From contig NZ_SMGQ01000011.1 in assembly GCF_004339095.1 (NCBI RefSeq), positions 893,652 through 957,651 on the forward strand: DNA of 64,000 nt, given 5' to 3'. The stretch's first letter is position 1; each line of letters begins with the position of its first letter. Position numbers and translations under genes: made by a program. Under the pieces are notes generated by a model. It saw only the letters and a program-made list of their open reading frames with translations, ran no database searches and was not told where the DNA came from. Shown one piece after another: positions 44,193-52,337 of this stretch. The DNA is from Natranaerovirga hydrolytica. GTDB lineage: Bacteria; Bacillota; Clostridia; Lachnospirales; DSM-24629.

Positions 44193-45748
44193 ATGTCTTC
44201 TCCTGTATTTAATGTCTTTTGCCTATATTCCGTAGGGGTTATTCCTTCATGCTTTTTAAACACTCTAGTAAAATAATTAGGATCCAAATATCCAATTTCT
44301 TTTGTAATGCTTTTTATATTGTTTTGAGGATTCTTTAATAATGTCTTACTCTCATTAATTCTTAACATCGTAATATAATCTACTAAGCTATACCCATAAT
44401 ACTTTTTAAACATTTTAGAAAAATAATAAGAGCTAAAACCTGCTTTGACTGCTATGTCATCTAGTTTTAAATTCGTTTTGTAATTTTGTTGAATGTATTT
44501 TTTTATATCATCAAAAATAACTTTTGTTGGATCTACTTTTTTTACTTTAAAACGATTAATAACGGTGTATACATAGTGTTGAAAATACTCTTTTGCTTGC
44601 CCTTTAGTCTCAATTTTACTAATGTCTTGGTATATTTTTTCCTTGTCCAGAAGAAACTGGCTATTATTCGCAAATAAATTATTAAACAAAATAATGAATT
44701 CATAAATTTTCAATCGGATACCACTTATGTCCTTTGAAGTGGTTATAATTTCATCTAAAATATTATTGGTAATAGGCAGAATCTTATTATCTTCACATTC
44801 TAAAATACAATTGCAAAGTTTTTGACTTTCTTCTTCTAAAACTCTATAGTTATGGCTGTCTACATAATTACTTTTTTTAGCATGAATTTTTCCTTGAGAA
44901 AAAGATTGCCATAATTGAGTAATATTATCATATTCCTCACCTATTCCTAACTTGATATCCAGCTGACCTTCAACACTTTTATAGGCTTTGTTAAAATCTT
45001 CTTGTATCATTTGAATATAGATATCTCTATTTGTTTTTTTATAACCATAAACAAGAATATAAATGGTATTCCTAACTTGATTACTAAAAAATTGAAACTT
45101 CCTTTCTTCCAAACTCGTCTTCAACTTTTCTGAAAACCTTTTCTTTAACATATTATATTGTAAATGTGACATTTTTTCATCTAATGGATGAATTGAACAA
45201 ACCACTGCAAAACCATTTTTAAAATGTATCCCCATAAAATCAAGATATTCATTCACCTGATTGCTTTCAATTTCACCTGTAACGATAGAATTTAAAAATT
45301 CACATTCAAGGTACCTTGAAACTTGGTTTAATTTTTGCTCCATTGTCTTTTTTTGAGTTTTAAGTTGATTGTTTTTTTCTATTTGATGAATGGTTTTATT
45401 TAACACTTCTACGATTCTTTCATTCATTGCTGGCTTAACAATAAATTCCTCTACACCAATTTTTATAGCTTCATGAGCAATATCAAATTCGTCATAAGCT
45501 GTTAAAAAAATAATGCCTATGGTATCATCAATTCTTTTTAATATTTTTGATGCTTCAATGCCATTTAATCCGGGCATTTTTATATCCATGATAATAATAT
45601 CTGGCTGAAATATCGTAGCAACAGAAATAGCTTCTTGTCCATTGGAAGCTTCTTCTATTTCTGATATACGATCCATATAATTGGTAACAACATATCTTAT
45701 GGCATCTCTTTCTATTACTTCATCATCTACGATTAATAATTTATACAT
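44189..45748 (-). CDS. YesN-type response regulator (receiver plus AraC HTH)
   Basis: 519 residues from the ATG at 45748 (AGAGGTGA upstream). The receiver (about 1-120) has LLIVDDEVIERDA, phospho-Asp in IIIMDIKMPGLNG, and KPA. A ~270-residue middle region is followed by a C-terminal AraC domain (about 410-510; DDIAVKAGFSSYYFSKMFKK, then YLDPNYFTRVFKKHEGITP). The start overlaps the kinase stop by 8 bases. Probably activates TRAP operon 2 just downstream. Confidence 0.92.
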   Translation of the reverse strand: MYKLLIVDDEVIERDAIRYVVTNYMDRISEIEEASNGQEAISVATIFQPDIIIMDIKMPGLNGIEASKILKRIDDTIGIIFLTAYDEFDIAHEAIKIGVEEFIVKPAMNERIVEVLNKTIHQIEKNNQLKTQKKTMEQKLNQVSRYLECEFLNSIVTGEIESNQVNEYLDFMGIHFKNGFAVVCSIHPLDEKMSHLQYNMLKKRFSEKLKTSLEERKFQFFSNQVRNTIYILVYGYKKTNRDIYIQMIQEDFNKAYKSVEGQLDIKLGIGEEYDNITQLWQSFSQGKIHAKKSNYVDSHNYRVLEEESQKLCNCILECEDNKILPITNNILDEIITTSKDISGIRLKIYEFIILFNNLFANNSQFLLDKEKIYQDISKIETKGQAKEYFQHYVYTVINRFKVKKVDPTKVIFDDIKKYIQQNYKTNLKLDDIAVKAGFSSYYFSKMFKKYYGYSLVDYITMLRINESKTLLKNPQNNIKSITKEIGYLDPNYFTRVFKKHEGITPTEYRQKTLNTGEDI

Positions 45749-47234
45749 CTGCTTCACCTCTTTTGTCATTTGGAAAAGATAGGGTTATAGATGTCCCTTT
45801 GCCTTCTTGACTTTTTATTATAAATCCACATTGATTATTATAATAATTTTGTAGTCTTTTATATACATTATTAATGCCAATATTATCCGTGTTCTTAACG
45901 TCTTGTTTTTGTATAATATTGTTTAATTTATCTCTAGAAATCCCTACACCTGAATCAATAATTTTAATCACAATATACTGCTTGTCTTTAAGAATTTCAA
46001 GCCATATTTTTCCACCTTCTATCTTAGGTTCAATGCCATGAATAATGGCATTCTCAACTAAAGGCTGTATGATAAAGAAGGGAACTTTAACTTCATCTAA
46101 ATCAATGTCGCATATGATTTCAAACTTTAATCGATCTTTAAATCTAAATTTTTGTAGATAAATGTATTCTTCTATCATATCGATTTCTTCTTTTAAAGAG
46201 ATGATCTTTCCACCTTTTCTTAAAGTAAATCTAAAAATTGAAGACAACGCATTGATTAATTTAATGGTTTCATTGGCATTTTCAAACATAGCTGTTCTTG
46301 AAATCGTGTTTAATGTATTAAACAAAAAATGAGGATTAATTTGTGATTGTAAAGCCAAAAACTCTGCTTCTTGTAATAAGTGTTGCATTTTTATTTTTTC
46401 TATTGTTTCTTTATGCAATTCTTTTTCTATTAATGCTTTTTCATTAAGATCTTCAACTAACTGCTTAATATTCTTGCTCATTGAATTAAATGAATCGGCT
46501 AACACCTTTATTTCATCTTCTGACTGTACATCTATGGACTCAACATTCAATTCTCCTTTAGACATATGAGAAGAAGCCTTTGCTAATTTTTTTATTGGAA
46601 GCACTAAGTATTTTGAAAAGAACCCTCCAAAAATTAAAGATAGAATAAATGTTAGTGTTATCACCATAATGGATAACAGTCTATTAAAACTTGAATTGGA
46701 AGACAGTTCATCATAAAGTAGAGCACCTTCATTTATACTAAGATTCAACAACTCTTGTATGTATTGTTGTGTATAAGCTTGTACCTGAATCCCATTGTAA
46801 TAATAGGTATAATAATTGTTATTATCATAAATTTTCTTCTCAATGGCATCATCCCATTGCTCAAAATAATTTTCAACTGAATAATGTATGGCATTGACTA
46901 TAAAATATTGTTCTCCTTCATCTAATCGAATGTGCAATGCATGGATCAACTTTTCAATTTCTGCTTTTGTTTCAATATATTTTATACGGGAGTTTTCATT
47001 AGAACTTCTTAAAAAATTCAATAGATGTTCTTGATTCTCATTGGTTAAAACCAAGAGTTCATTAATATCATAATAGTTATTAAGATGTGTATTAAACCGA
47101 TTCATTACGCTATAATTATTGTTATGAAGATAGATATTTATGATAACGCCAAAAAATGCAATAATAAAGAAAAAGGTTAGTAGTTTGCCCCGTATAGATA
47201 ATTTCGCCCAGTAGTTATTCTTCCTTCTGCTCAC
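45741..47234 (-). CDS. YesM-type sensor histidine kinase
   Basis: 497 residues. Helix 1 at about 15-38 and helix 2 at about 188-210 flank a ~150-residue extracellular domain, then a HAMP linker (LPIKKLAKASSHMSKGEL), the His_kinase motif LQSQINPHFLFNTLNTI with the phospho-acceptor His, and an ATPase domain (PLVENAIIHGIEP, DSGVGISRDKL). First gene of a kinase-regulator-DctP-like unit. The ligand is probably the TRAP substrate, perhaps seen through the DctP-like protein. Confidence 0.93.
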   Translation of the reverse strand: MSRRKNNYWAKLSIRGKLLTFFFIIAFFGVIINIYLHNNNYSVMNRFNTHLNNYYDINELLVLTNENQEHLLNFLRSSNENSRIKYIETKAEIEKLIHALHIRLDEGEQYFIVNAIHYSVENYFEQWDDAIEKKIYDNNNYYTYYYNGIQVQAYTQQYIQELLNLSINEGALLYDELSSNSSFNRLLSIMVITLTFILSLIFGGFFSKYLVLPIKKLAKASSHMSKGELNVESIDVQSEDEIKVLADSFNSMSKNIKQLVEDLNEKALIEKELHKETIEKIKMQHLLQEAEFLALQSQINPHFLFNTLNTISRTAMFENANETIKLINALSSIFRFTLRKGGKIISLKEEIDMIEEYIYLQKFRFKDRLKFEIICDIDLDEVKVPFFIIQPLVENAIIHGIEPKIEGGKIWLEILKDKQYIVIKIIDSGVGISRDKLNNIIQKQDVKNTDNIGINNVYKRLQNYYNNQCGFIIKSQEGKGTSITLSFPNDKRGEADV

Positions 47235-47324
47235 AAAAACTCTCCTTAGGATGTATACATATTTTTTCTTTGCATTATAAACTTATTTTACTTTTTTTAC
47301 GACTTGAATACAAGTTTTTTTTGC

Positions 47325-47389
47325 AAAAAAACTCGCTATGTGTTAACACTTGAAAATACATCTATCTTCAATGCCCTTCTCATAGCGAG
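47325..47389 (-). terminator. Terminator of cysK
   Basis: CTCGCTATG pairs with CATAGCGAG around a 40-base loop; read leftward it is followed by seven T. The long loop is unusual but the stem and tail are good. Confidence 0.7.
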
Positions 47390-47406
47390 GATTTTTTCAA
47401 ACTTTA

Positions 47407-48342
47407 TTATTCTTTTTTAAATAATTCCGTAGAAAGGTATCTTTCTCCTGTATCAGGTAATAAAACAACAATGTTTTTGTCTTTATTTTCTGGTCTTTTA
47501 GCAATTTGAGTTGCTACAAAAGCTGCTGCTCCTGAAGATATACCGACTAACAAACCTTCTGTAGCCGCTAATTTTCTAGACGTTTCAAAAGCTTCTTCAT
47601 TGGTTACTCTAACGACTTCATCTATGATGTCTTCGTTTAATATTTTAGGAACAAATCCTGCACCTATACCTTGTATCTTATGTGGCCCAGGTGCTTCTCC
47701 AGATAAAACAGCAGAATCATTTGGTTCCACTGCAATAATTTGTACATTAGGATTTTTTTCTTTAAGAACTTCTCCAACACCGGTAATGGTTCCACCTGTA
47801 CCAATTCCTGCTACAAAAATATCCACTTCTCCTTCAGTATCATTCCAAATTTCTAGTGCTGTAGTCTGCATATGAACTTTTGGATTAGATGGATTTTCAA
47901 ACTGTTGCGGTATATATGAGTTGGGAATTTCTTTTGATATTTCTTCTGCTTTTTTTATAGCACCTTTCATGCCGTCCGCCCCAGGTGTTAAAACAAGCTC
48001 TACGCCTAACGCTTTTAATAAGTTCCTTCTTTCAACGCTCATGGTATCTGGCATAGTAAGAATTAATTTATATCCTTTGGCTGCTGCCACAAATGCCAAA
48101 GCGACGCCTGTATTACCACTTGTTGGCTCAACAATGACTGTATCTTTATTAATCAAACCTTTTTCTTCTGCATCTGTTATCATTGCATTACCAATTCTAT
48201 CTTTTACACTTCCAGCTGGGTTATAATATTCTAATTTTGCTATTAAAGTCGAGGATAAATTGTTCTTACTGTTGTAATTTTTCAATTCCAATAAAGGCGT
48301 ATTGCCTATTAAATCCGTTAAATTTTTCGCTATTTTCTTCAT
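47407..48342 (-). CDS. cysK: Cysteine synthase A (O-acetylserine sulfhydrylase)
   Basis: 311 residues from the ATG at 48342 (GAGAGGTG upstream; a GTG at 48351 overlaps the site). PLP Lys47 in [34 protein letters not shown] and GISSGAAAF bind phosphate and substrate. It makes cysteine from O-acetylserine and sulfide. It has a strong promoter and its own terminator. It is a possible partner of the CymR-like regulator at 39077. Confidence 0.96.
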   Translation of the reverse strand: MKKIAKNLTDLIGNTPLLELKNYNSKNNLSSTLIAKLEYYNPAGSVKDRIGNAMITDAEEKGLINKDTVIVEPTSGNTGVALAFVAAAKGYKLILTMPDTMSVERRNLLKALGVELVLTPGADGMKGAIKKAEEISKEIPNSYIPQQFENPSNPKVHMQTTALEIWNDTEGEVDIFVAGIGTGGTITGVGEVLKEKNPNVQIIAVEPNDSAVLSGEAPGPHKIQGIGAGFVPKILNEDIIDEVVRVTNEEAFETSRKLAATEGLLVGISSGAAAFVATQIAKRPENKDKNIVVLLPDTGERYLSTELFKKE

Positions 48343-48397
48343 AACTAACACCTCTCCATTACATAGTATTCTTATATGTTTTATTTGTTATGCTTTT

Positions 48398-48426
48398 ATT
48401 ATACTACTATATGCTTTATGCGTCAA
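48398..48426 (-). promoter_or_regulatory. Strong sigma-A promoter of cysK
   Basis: On the minus strand: TTGACG (48426-48421), 17 bp, TATAAT (48403-48398). About 50 bases of leader precede the ATG, too short for a T-box. Confidence 0.75.
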
Positions 48427-48436
48427 TATAGTGACT

Positions 48437-49471
48437 TTATGACTGATACGGAAACAAGTCCTTTAACTGAATCCATTGTTTTTTCTCAAACGATTGATAA
48501 AAACCTTGAGTGATGATTAATGCCAATATACCCTCTTCTCCTTTAACCATACTATCTTCTTCAAATACAATTCCATTGATCCAATTTTGTATCATCTCAA
48601 CTTTTCTCATTTGATTTTCTTCAAATTGAGTCTCATTTATATTTACTGTATGCTCTATATCTTTATCTGTCGTCAGTATTTTTATGTGATAATTTTCTGC
48701 TATAATTTTACCTTTTTCTCCTACAACCTCTAATCGATTGCTCTCAATCTTCTCTCCAGTTGATGCTATAAATACCCCAGTTAAGTCATCTTCAAATTCC
48801 ATCAGTCCAGTAAATTCATCTTCCACTTCTATAGTATGGTATTTTCCAATCTTACAATGACCCATTACTTTTTCTGGCATCCCAAATAACCACTGCATAA
48901 TATCTAACTGGTGTTGGGCTTGATTTAATAAGACACCACCACCTTCTCCTTTTATTGTCCCTCTCCATTCATTCGAATCATAATAGCCTTGGGATCTATA
49001 CATACCAATGGTCCAGTTCAACCGATTAATTTTTCCTATTAATTGCTTCTCTAATATTTTTTTGAGTTCAATATATATTGGCTCTAAACGTTTATCAAAC
49101 ATGATCCCAAATTTTTTTTGAGTTTTTTTTGCCAATTCATTCATTTGGAAGACTTCTACAATATCTGTTCCAGAAGGTTTTTCAATGAGAACATGCAAAT
49201 TTTTTGCAAAAGCTAATTTTGCAAAGTATGGGTGTGACTGATGAGGGGTGCTAATGATGACAGCATCAATTGCATTTGATTGAATTAATGCTTCTCCTGT
49301 TTCATAGATTGTTACTCCACTTAAATGTTCTTTTACCCAGTTTGCTTTTTCTTCACTTCTACACGTTACTGCCGCGATCTTAGCGTTTTTGATTTTATTT
49401 TCATTTAGATGTTGACAATATGATTGACCTATTATTCCTAACCCAATTAATCCAATTTTTATATCTCTCAA
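48437..49471 (-). CDS. Gfo/Idh/MocA family oxidoreductase
   Basis: 344 residues from a TTG at 49471 (AGGTGATTAT upstream). Rossmann start IKIGLIGLGIIGQSYCQHL, then VLIEKPSGTD with the catalytic-loop EKP and GGGVLLNQAQHQLDIMQWLFG in the C-terminal domain. It should use NAD(P) on a sugar or inositol-like substrate that is not known. 20 bp after the M50 gene and probably co-transcribed. Confidence 0.88.
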   Translation of the reverse strand: MRDIKIGLIGLGIIGQSYCQHLNENKIKNAKIAAVTCRSEEKANWVKEHLSGVTIYETGEALIQSNAIDAVIISTPHQSHPYFAKLAFAKNLHVLIEKPSGTDIVEVFQMNELAKKTQKKFGIMFDKRLEPIYIELKKILEKQLIGKINRLNWTIGMYRSQGYYDSNEWRGTIKGEGGGVLLNQAQHQLDIMQWLFGMPEKVMGHCKIGKYHTIEVEDEFTGLMEFEDDLTGVFIASTGEKIESNRLEVVGEKGKIIAENYHIKILTTDKDIEHTVNINETQFEENQMRKVEMIQNWINGIVFEEDSMVKGEEGILALIITQGFYQSFEKKQWIQLKDLFPYQS

Positions 49472-49491
49472 ATAATCACCTAATTTATAAT

Positions 49492-50652
49492 TTATTTTAC
49501 TTGCTTTTTCCTTTTATTGGATCGACTCATTTTTTTAATTTCTTTGATCATTTTATTAATCTCATTAGAACTAAAGATGGCTTCTCCTTTAACCATTTCT
49601 TCATCTTTAAGTTCCAAACCTTTTTTTCCAATGGTTAAAGCCATTTCCAAATCTTCATTGATATACAATTCATATGCCATTTGCACTCTAAATTTAGTAA
49701 TGGAATGGGTCTGATACAGTTTATTTTCTATTCTATCATATGTAGCCTTTGCTTTATCTTTGTCTAGATTAAAAAAGCTATAGGCATATAACACCTCAAA
49801 ATAACATTGATTTTTAATAGTATCTGGTGCAAATTCAATGTTGTTTTCTACTAACTGAATATACTTTTGTGCTTTAGTATAATTTTTCTTTTCCACGTAA
49901 TGATAGTATCGATACAAATTCATGATGATTCCTAAAATTTCATTGTCACCTAAATCACTATCTTCTTCTAAAATATAAGCATCCATTTGCTTGACAGGTA
50001 TACCTGCACTAATCTTTGCTGATGCATATAAAGCTTTTATTTCAGCAATGTCTTTTGGTGACTTTCTAATGAGACTGACGATGTTAGAACCATCTGAAAC
50101 AAAACCCTCGCTTTTATAAGGGACTAAGTTACTTAAAAACAGAAACAATCCTATAATCCATCCAGTAGCTAAAAACCCTTTTAATAAATATGCATTTTCT
50201 AATGACAAAACATAATACAATCCTAAAAAAACAATCCCAATGATTAAATTCGATACAATGCCACCAGCATAATAAAGAACCTGCTTTCTTTCTATATGAT
50301 GATTGGCTTTAGGAAACATTAAAGTGGATACATTCAAAGTAATCTGTTTTTGTTTTCTCAGTACAACTGTATCATTATTCTTTTCCCAAATCAAAGGACC
50401 TATTCTAAAAGAATAAAATTGAAATGATTGTAATAAACCCACTATTAAATGTCCTAGTTCATGAATAATATTGTGAAAAAAATATAACATTGGTATAATA
50501 ATGAGCAATAGAATAAACTGAAATAAAGTCACTCCATTAATAACCGATGTAAACATATCAAATTGTACTAATATTAAGCCAATAACAACCCCTATGAGTA
50601 GATTAATATTATCCGTTAACTTTTTTAATACGATCTTTTTTTTATCTTCCAT
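49492..50652 (-). CDS. M50-type membrane metalloprotease with TPR-like tail
   Basis: 386 residues. Membrane part (about 15-190) with the zinc motif HELGH in FFHNIIHELGHLIVG near residue 63 and a second metal ligand in SEGFVSDGSNI near residue 187, as in site-2-type proteases. There is no PDZ domain. The C-terminal ~190 residues are helical with TPR-like repeats (YTKAQKYIQLVENN, ALTIGKKGLELKDEE) and a very basic end (SRSNKRKKQVK). It may cleave a membrane regulator; the target is unknown. Confidence 0.82.
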   Translation of the reverse strand: MEDKKKIVLKKLTDNINLLIGVVIGLILVQFDMFTSVINGVTLFQFILLLIIIPMLYFFHNIIHELGHLIVGLLQSFQFYSFRIGPLIWEKNNDTVVLRKQKQITLNVSTLMFPKANHHIERKQVLYYAGGIVSNLIIGIVFLGLYYVLSLENAYLLKGFLATGWIIGLFLFLSNLVPYKSEGFVSDGSNIVSLIRKSPKDIAEIKALYASAKISAGIPVKQMDAYILEEDSDLGDNEILGIIMNLYRYYHYVEKKNYTKAQKYIQLVENNIEFAPDTIKNQCYFEVLYAYSFFNLDKDKAKATYDRIENKLYQTHSITKFRVQMAYELYINEDLEMALTIGKKGLELKDEEMVKGEAIFSSNEINKMIKEIKKMSRSNKRKKQVK

Positions 50653-50776
50653 TTTTTACTCCTTGCTATTTGATTAAATAGTGAAACTCTAAATAAAACA
50701 CTCATTTAATGACTTCTTCACCTTGAGTTTATTATAACATAGGACTATTGTTATAAAAAGCAATAAAGTTATTTTT

Positions 50777-50828
50777 TACTTATTATTACATAATAAGTAT
50801 TGTTATTTATTTCTTTTAATGTTATACT
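50777..50828 (+). promoter_or_regulatory. Promoter and operator of the rubrerythrin gene
   Basis: TTGTTA (50800-50805), 17 bp, TATACT (50823-50828). A perfect inverted repeat, TACTTATTAT / ATAATAAGTA with a TAC centre (50777-50799), directly abuts the -35 box. This resembles Fur/PerR-type operators in base content, though the centre is 3 bases where PerR boxes have 1. Leader of about 130 bases. Confidence 0.6.
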
Positions 50829-50967
50829 ATTACTAACGCTTTGTTAATTATTAAATAATCTTATTGGATTATTTTAGAATAATGTACTTAACATCTTGTT
50901 TTACAAAGCTATAAAGCAAATTTTTTTTGCTTTTATATTTTATATTACAATTTAGGAGGATGATAGA

Positions 50968-51558
50968 ATGAAATCATTAAAAGGAACACAAACAGCCCAA
51001 AATCTATTAAAAGCATTTGCTGGTGAATCACAAGCAAGAAATCGTTACACGTATTATGCGTCTCAAGCAAAAAAAGAGGGATATGTTCAAATATCTAATC
51101 TTTTTACAGAGACAGCGGACAACGAGAAAGAGCATGCGAAACGTTTCTTTAAATTTTTAAAAGAAGATCCTGAATTAAACGGACAAGGCATTGAAATTGA
51201 AGCAACTTATCCAGTTGCATTAGGCGATACTAAGTTCAACCTTAAAGCAGCAGCTGATGGCGAGAATGAAGAATGGTCTGATTTATATCCTGAATTTGCT
51301 GATGTTGCACAAAAAGAAGGATTTCCAGAGATTGCTACTGCTTTTAAAAAAATAGCAGAAGTAGAAAAACATCACGAAGCGAGATACTTAAAATTATTAG
51401 AAAATGTGGAAAACGGAACGGTTTTCAAAAAAGGCGACAAAACATACTGGAAGTGTAATAACTGTGGATACGTTCATGAAGGTACTGAAGCAGTTGAAGT
51501 CTGTCCAGCTTGTATTCATCCACAGGCTCACTTTGAATTATTAGCTGAAAATTATTAA
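50968..51558 (+). CDS. rbr: Rubrerythrin
   Basis: 196 residues. Four-helix diiron domain (about 1-145) with the ligand motifs [26 protein letters not shown] and [13 protein letters not shown], then a C-terminal rubredoxin-like iron site ([24 protein letters not shown]). Rubrerythrin reduces hydrogen peroxide in anaerobes with electrons from rubredoxin-type partners. AGGAGGATGATAG precedes the ATG. The operator-like repeat next to the promoter suggests peroxide control. Confidence 0.96.
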   Translation: MKSLKGTQTAQNLLKAFAGESQARNRYTYYASQAKKEGYVQISNLFTETADNEKEHAKRFFKFLKEDPELNGQGIEIEATYPVALGDTKFNLKAAADGENEEWSDLYPEFADVAQKEGFPEIATAFKKIAEVEKHHEARYLKLLENVENGTVFKKGDKTYWKCNNCGYVHEGTEAVEVCPACIHPQAHFELLAENY

Positions 51559-51619
51559 TCCATATACAATCACATAACCTACTATTAACGCTACTTAACA
51601 AGTATCTGCGTTATATAAC

Positions 51620-51650
51620 AAAGAAAAAGTGGCTAAGCCACTTTTTCTTT
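51620..51650. terminator. Bidirectional terminator
   Basis: AAAGAAAAAGTGGCT pairs with AGCCACTTTTTCTTT. It ends rbr and, from the other side, overlaps the last bases of the ferredoxin gene. Confidence 0.85.
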
Positions 51651-51957
51651 AGATTACTAACCTTTCTACGGGTTCTCCCTCTTCAAAATGAGATTCAACT
51701 ATTTCTTCAACATCATCTACTGAGACATTACCATACCAAATCCCTTGTGGATAGACTACAACAACAGGCCCTTTATCACATATTCCAAAACAACCTGTAT
51801 TGGTAACCATTACATCTCCTGACAAATCACATTCATCAATTTCCTCAACAAATTTTTGTACAATGGCTACGCTATCCTTTGAATAACAATAACCTGACTG
51901 CTGACCATTTATTCGACAGCTGGTACATACAAAAACATGATACTTTGGACTAACCAT
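51649..51957 (-). CDS. Thioredoxin-like [2Fe-2S] ferredoxin
   Basis: 102 residues. VFVCTSCRINGQQSG supplies two Cys (11 and 14), and TGCFGICDKGPVVVVYP supplies two more, matching the thioredoxin-fold 2Fe-2S ferredoxins related to NuoE/HydA-HydC subunits. YPQGIWYGNVSVDDVEEIV at the end is also typical. It is an electron carrier and stands alone here. Confidence 0.9.
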   Translation of the reverse strand: MVSPKYHVFVCTSCRINGQQSGYCYSKDSVAIVQKFVEEIDECDLSGDVMVTNTGCFGICDKGPVVVVYPQGIWYGNVSVDDVEEIVESHFEEGEPVERLVI

Positions 51958-51989
51958 ATTGATTCCTCCTATCTTATATTAAAATAATA

Positions 51990-52034
51990 AAAAAAGCCCA
52001 ATGACGAACCCATCGGTCCGTCATTGAACTTTTA
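51990..52034 (-). terminator. Terminator downstream of the pectate lyase/SLH region
   Basis: CAATGACG pairs with CGTCATTG, with a further inner ACC/GGT pairing. Leftward it ends in GGGCTTTTTTT. This is the natural end of the transcript coming from 56806. Confidence 0.75.
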
Positions 52035-52080
52035 ATCTTATTATAAATTATAGAATTATAATTGACAATATTTTTTTATA

Positions 52081-52337
52081 TTATTCTTGTAATAAATAAA
52101 TTCTATACATAAATGCTGCAACTTCTGCTCTAAATCTAATGTTTTTACTAACATTATTGTATAATCCCTTCTTGAAATATTAGCAGATGGACTAAACTCA
52201 TTTCTTTTCGTAGACGTTCCACTAATGATACTTAATGAAGAAAGTACGCCTATTGCTTCTCTAGCCCAATCATATTGTTCATCAGAGTCCTTAAACTCAA
52301 TTGGTAAGCTTGTTACTGTTGAAACTCTAGGATATGT
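52081..52337 (-). pseudogene. Decayed SLH-domain remnant, former C-terminus of the pectate lyase
   Basis: Immediately after the stop of the lyase gene, a different frame reads EFKDSDEQYDWAREAIGVLS, then IISG and EFSPSANISRRDYTIMLVKT, a near-complete S-layer homology domain. Its end switches to a third frame, RFRAEVAAFMYRIYLLQE then TAA at 52083-52081, which is the typical end of a last SLH domain. So two frameshifts and probably an internal deletion removed a multi-SLH anchor. The downstream terminator still follows. The alternative is sequencing or assembly error. Confidence 0.75.

Noticed and set aside
47302-47323. Rightward terminator ACTTG-AATA-CAAGT plus T run
   Set aside because: No rightward transcript is expected here; the flanking genes are leftward. 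The stem is only 5 bp.
52313-52313. Natural end of the pectate lyase at residue 1497
   Set aside because: The SLH-like sequence in other frames directly behind the stop, followed by a terminator, shows that the gene was once longer.
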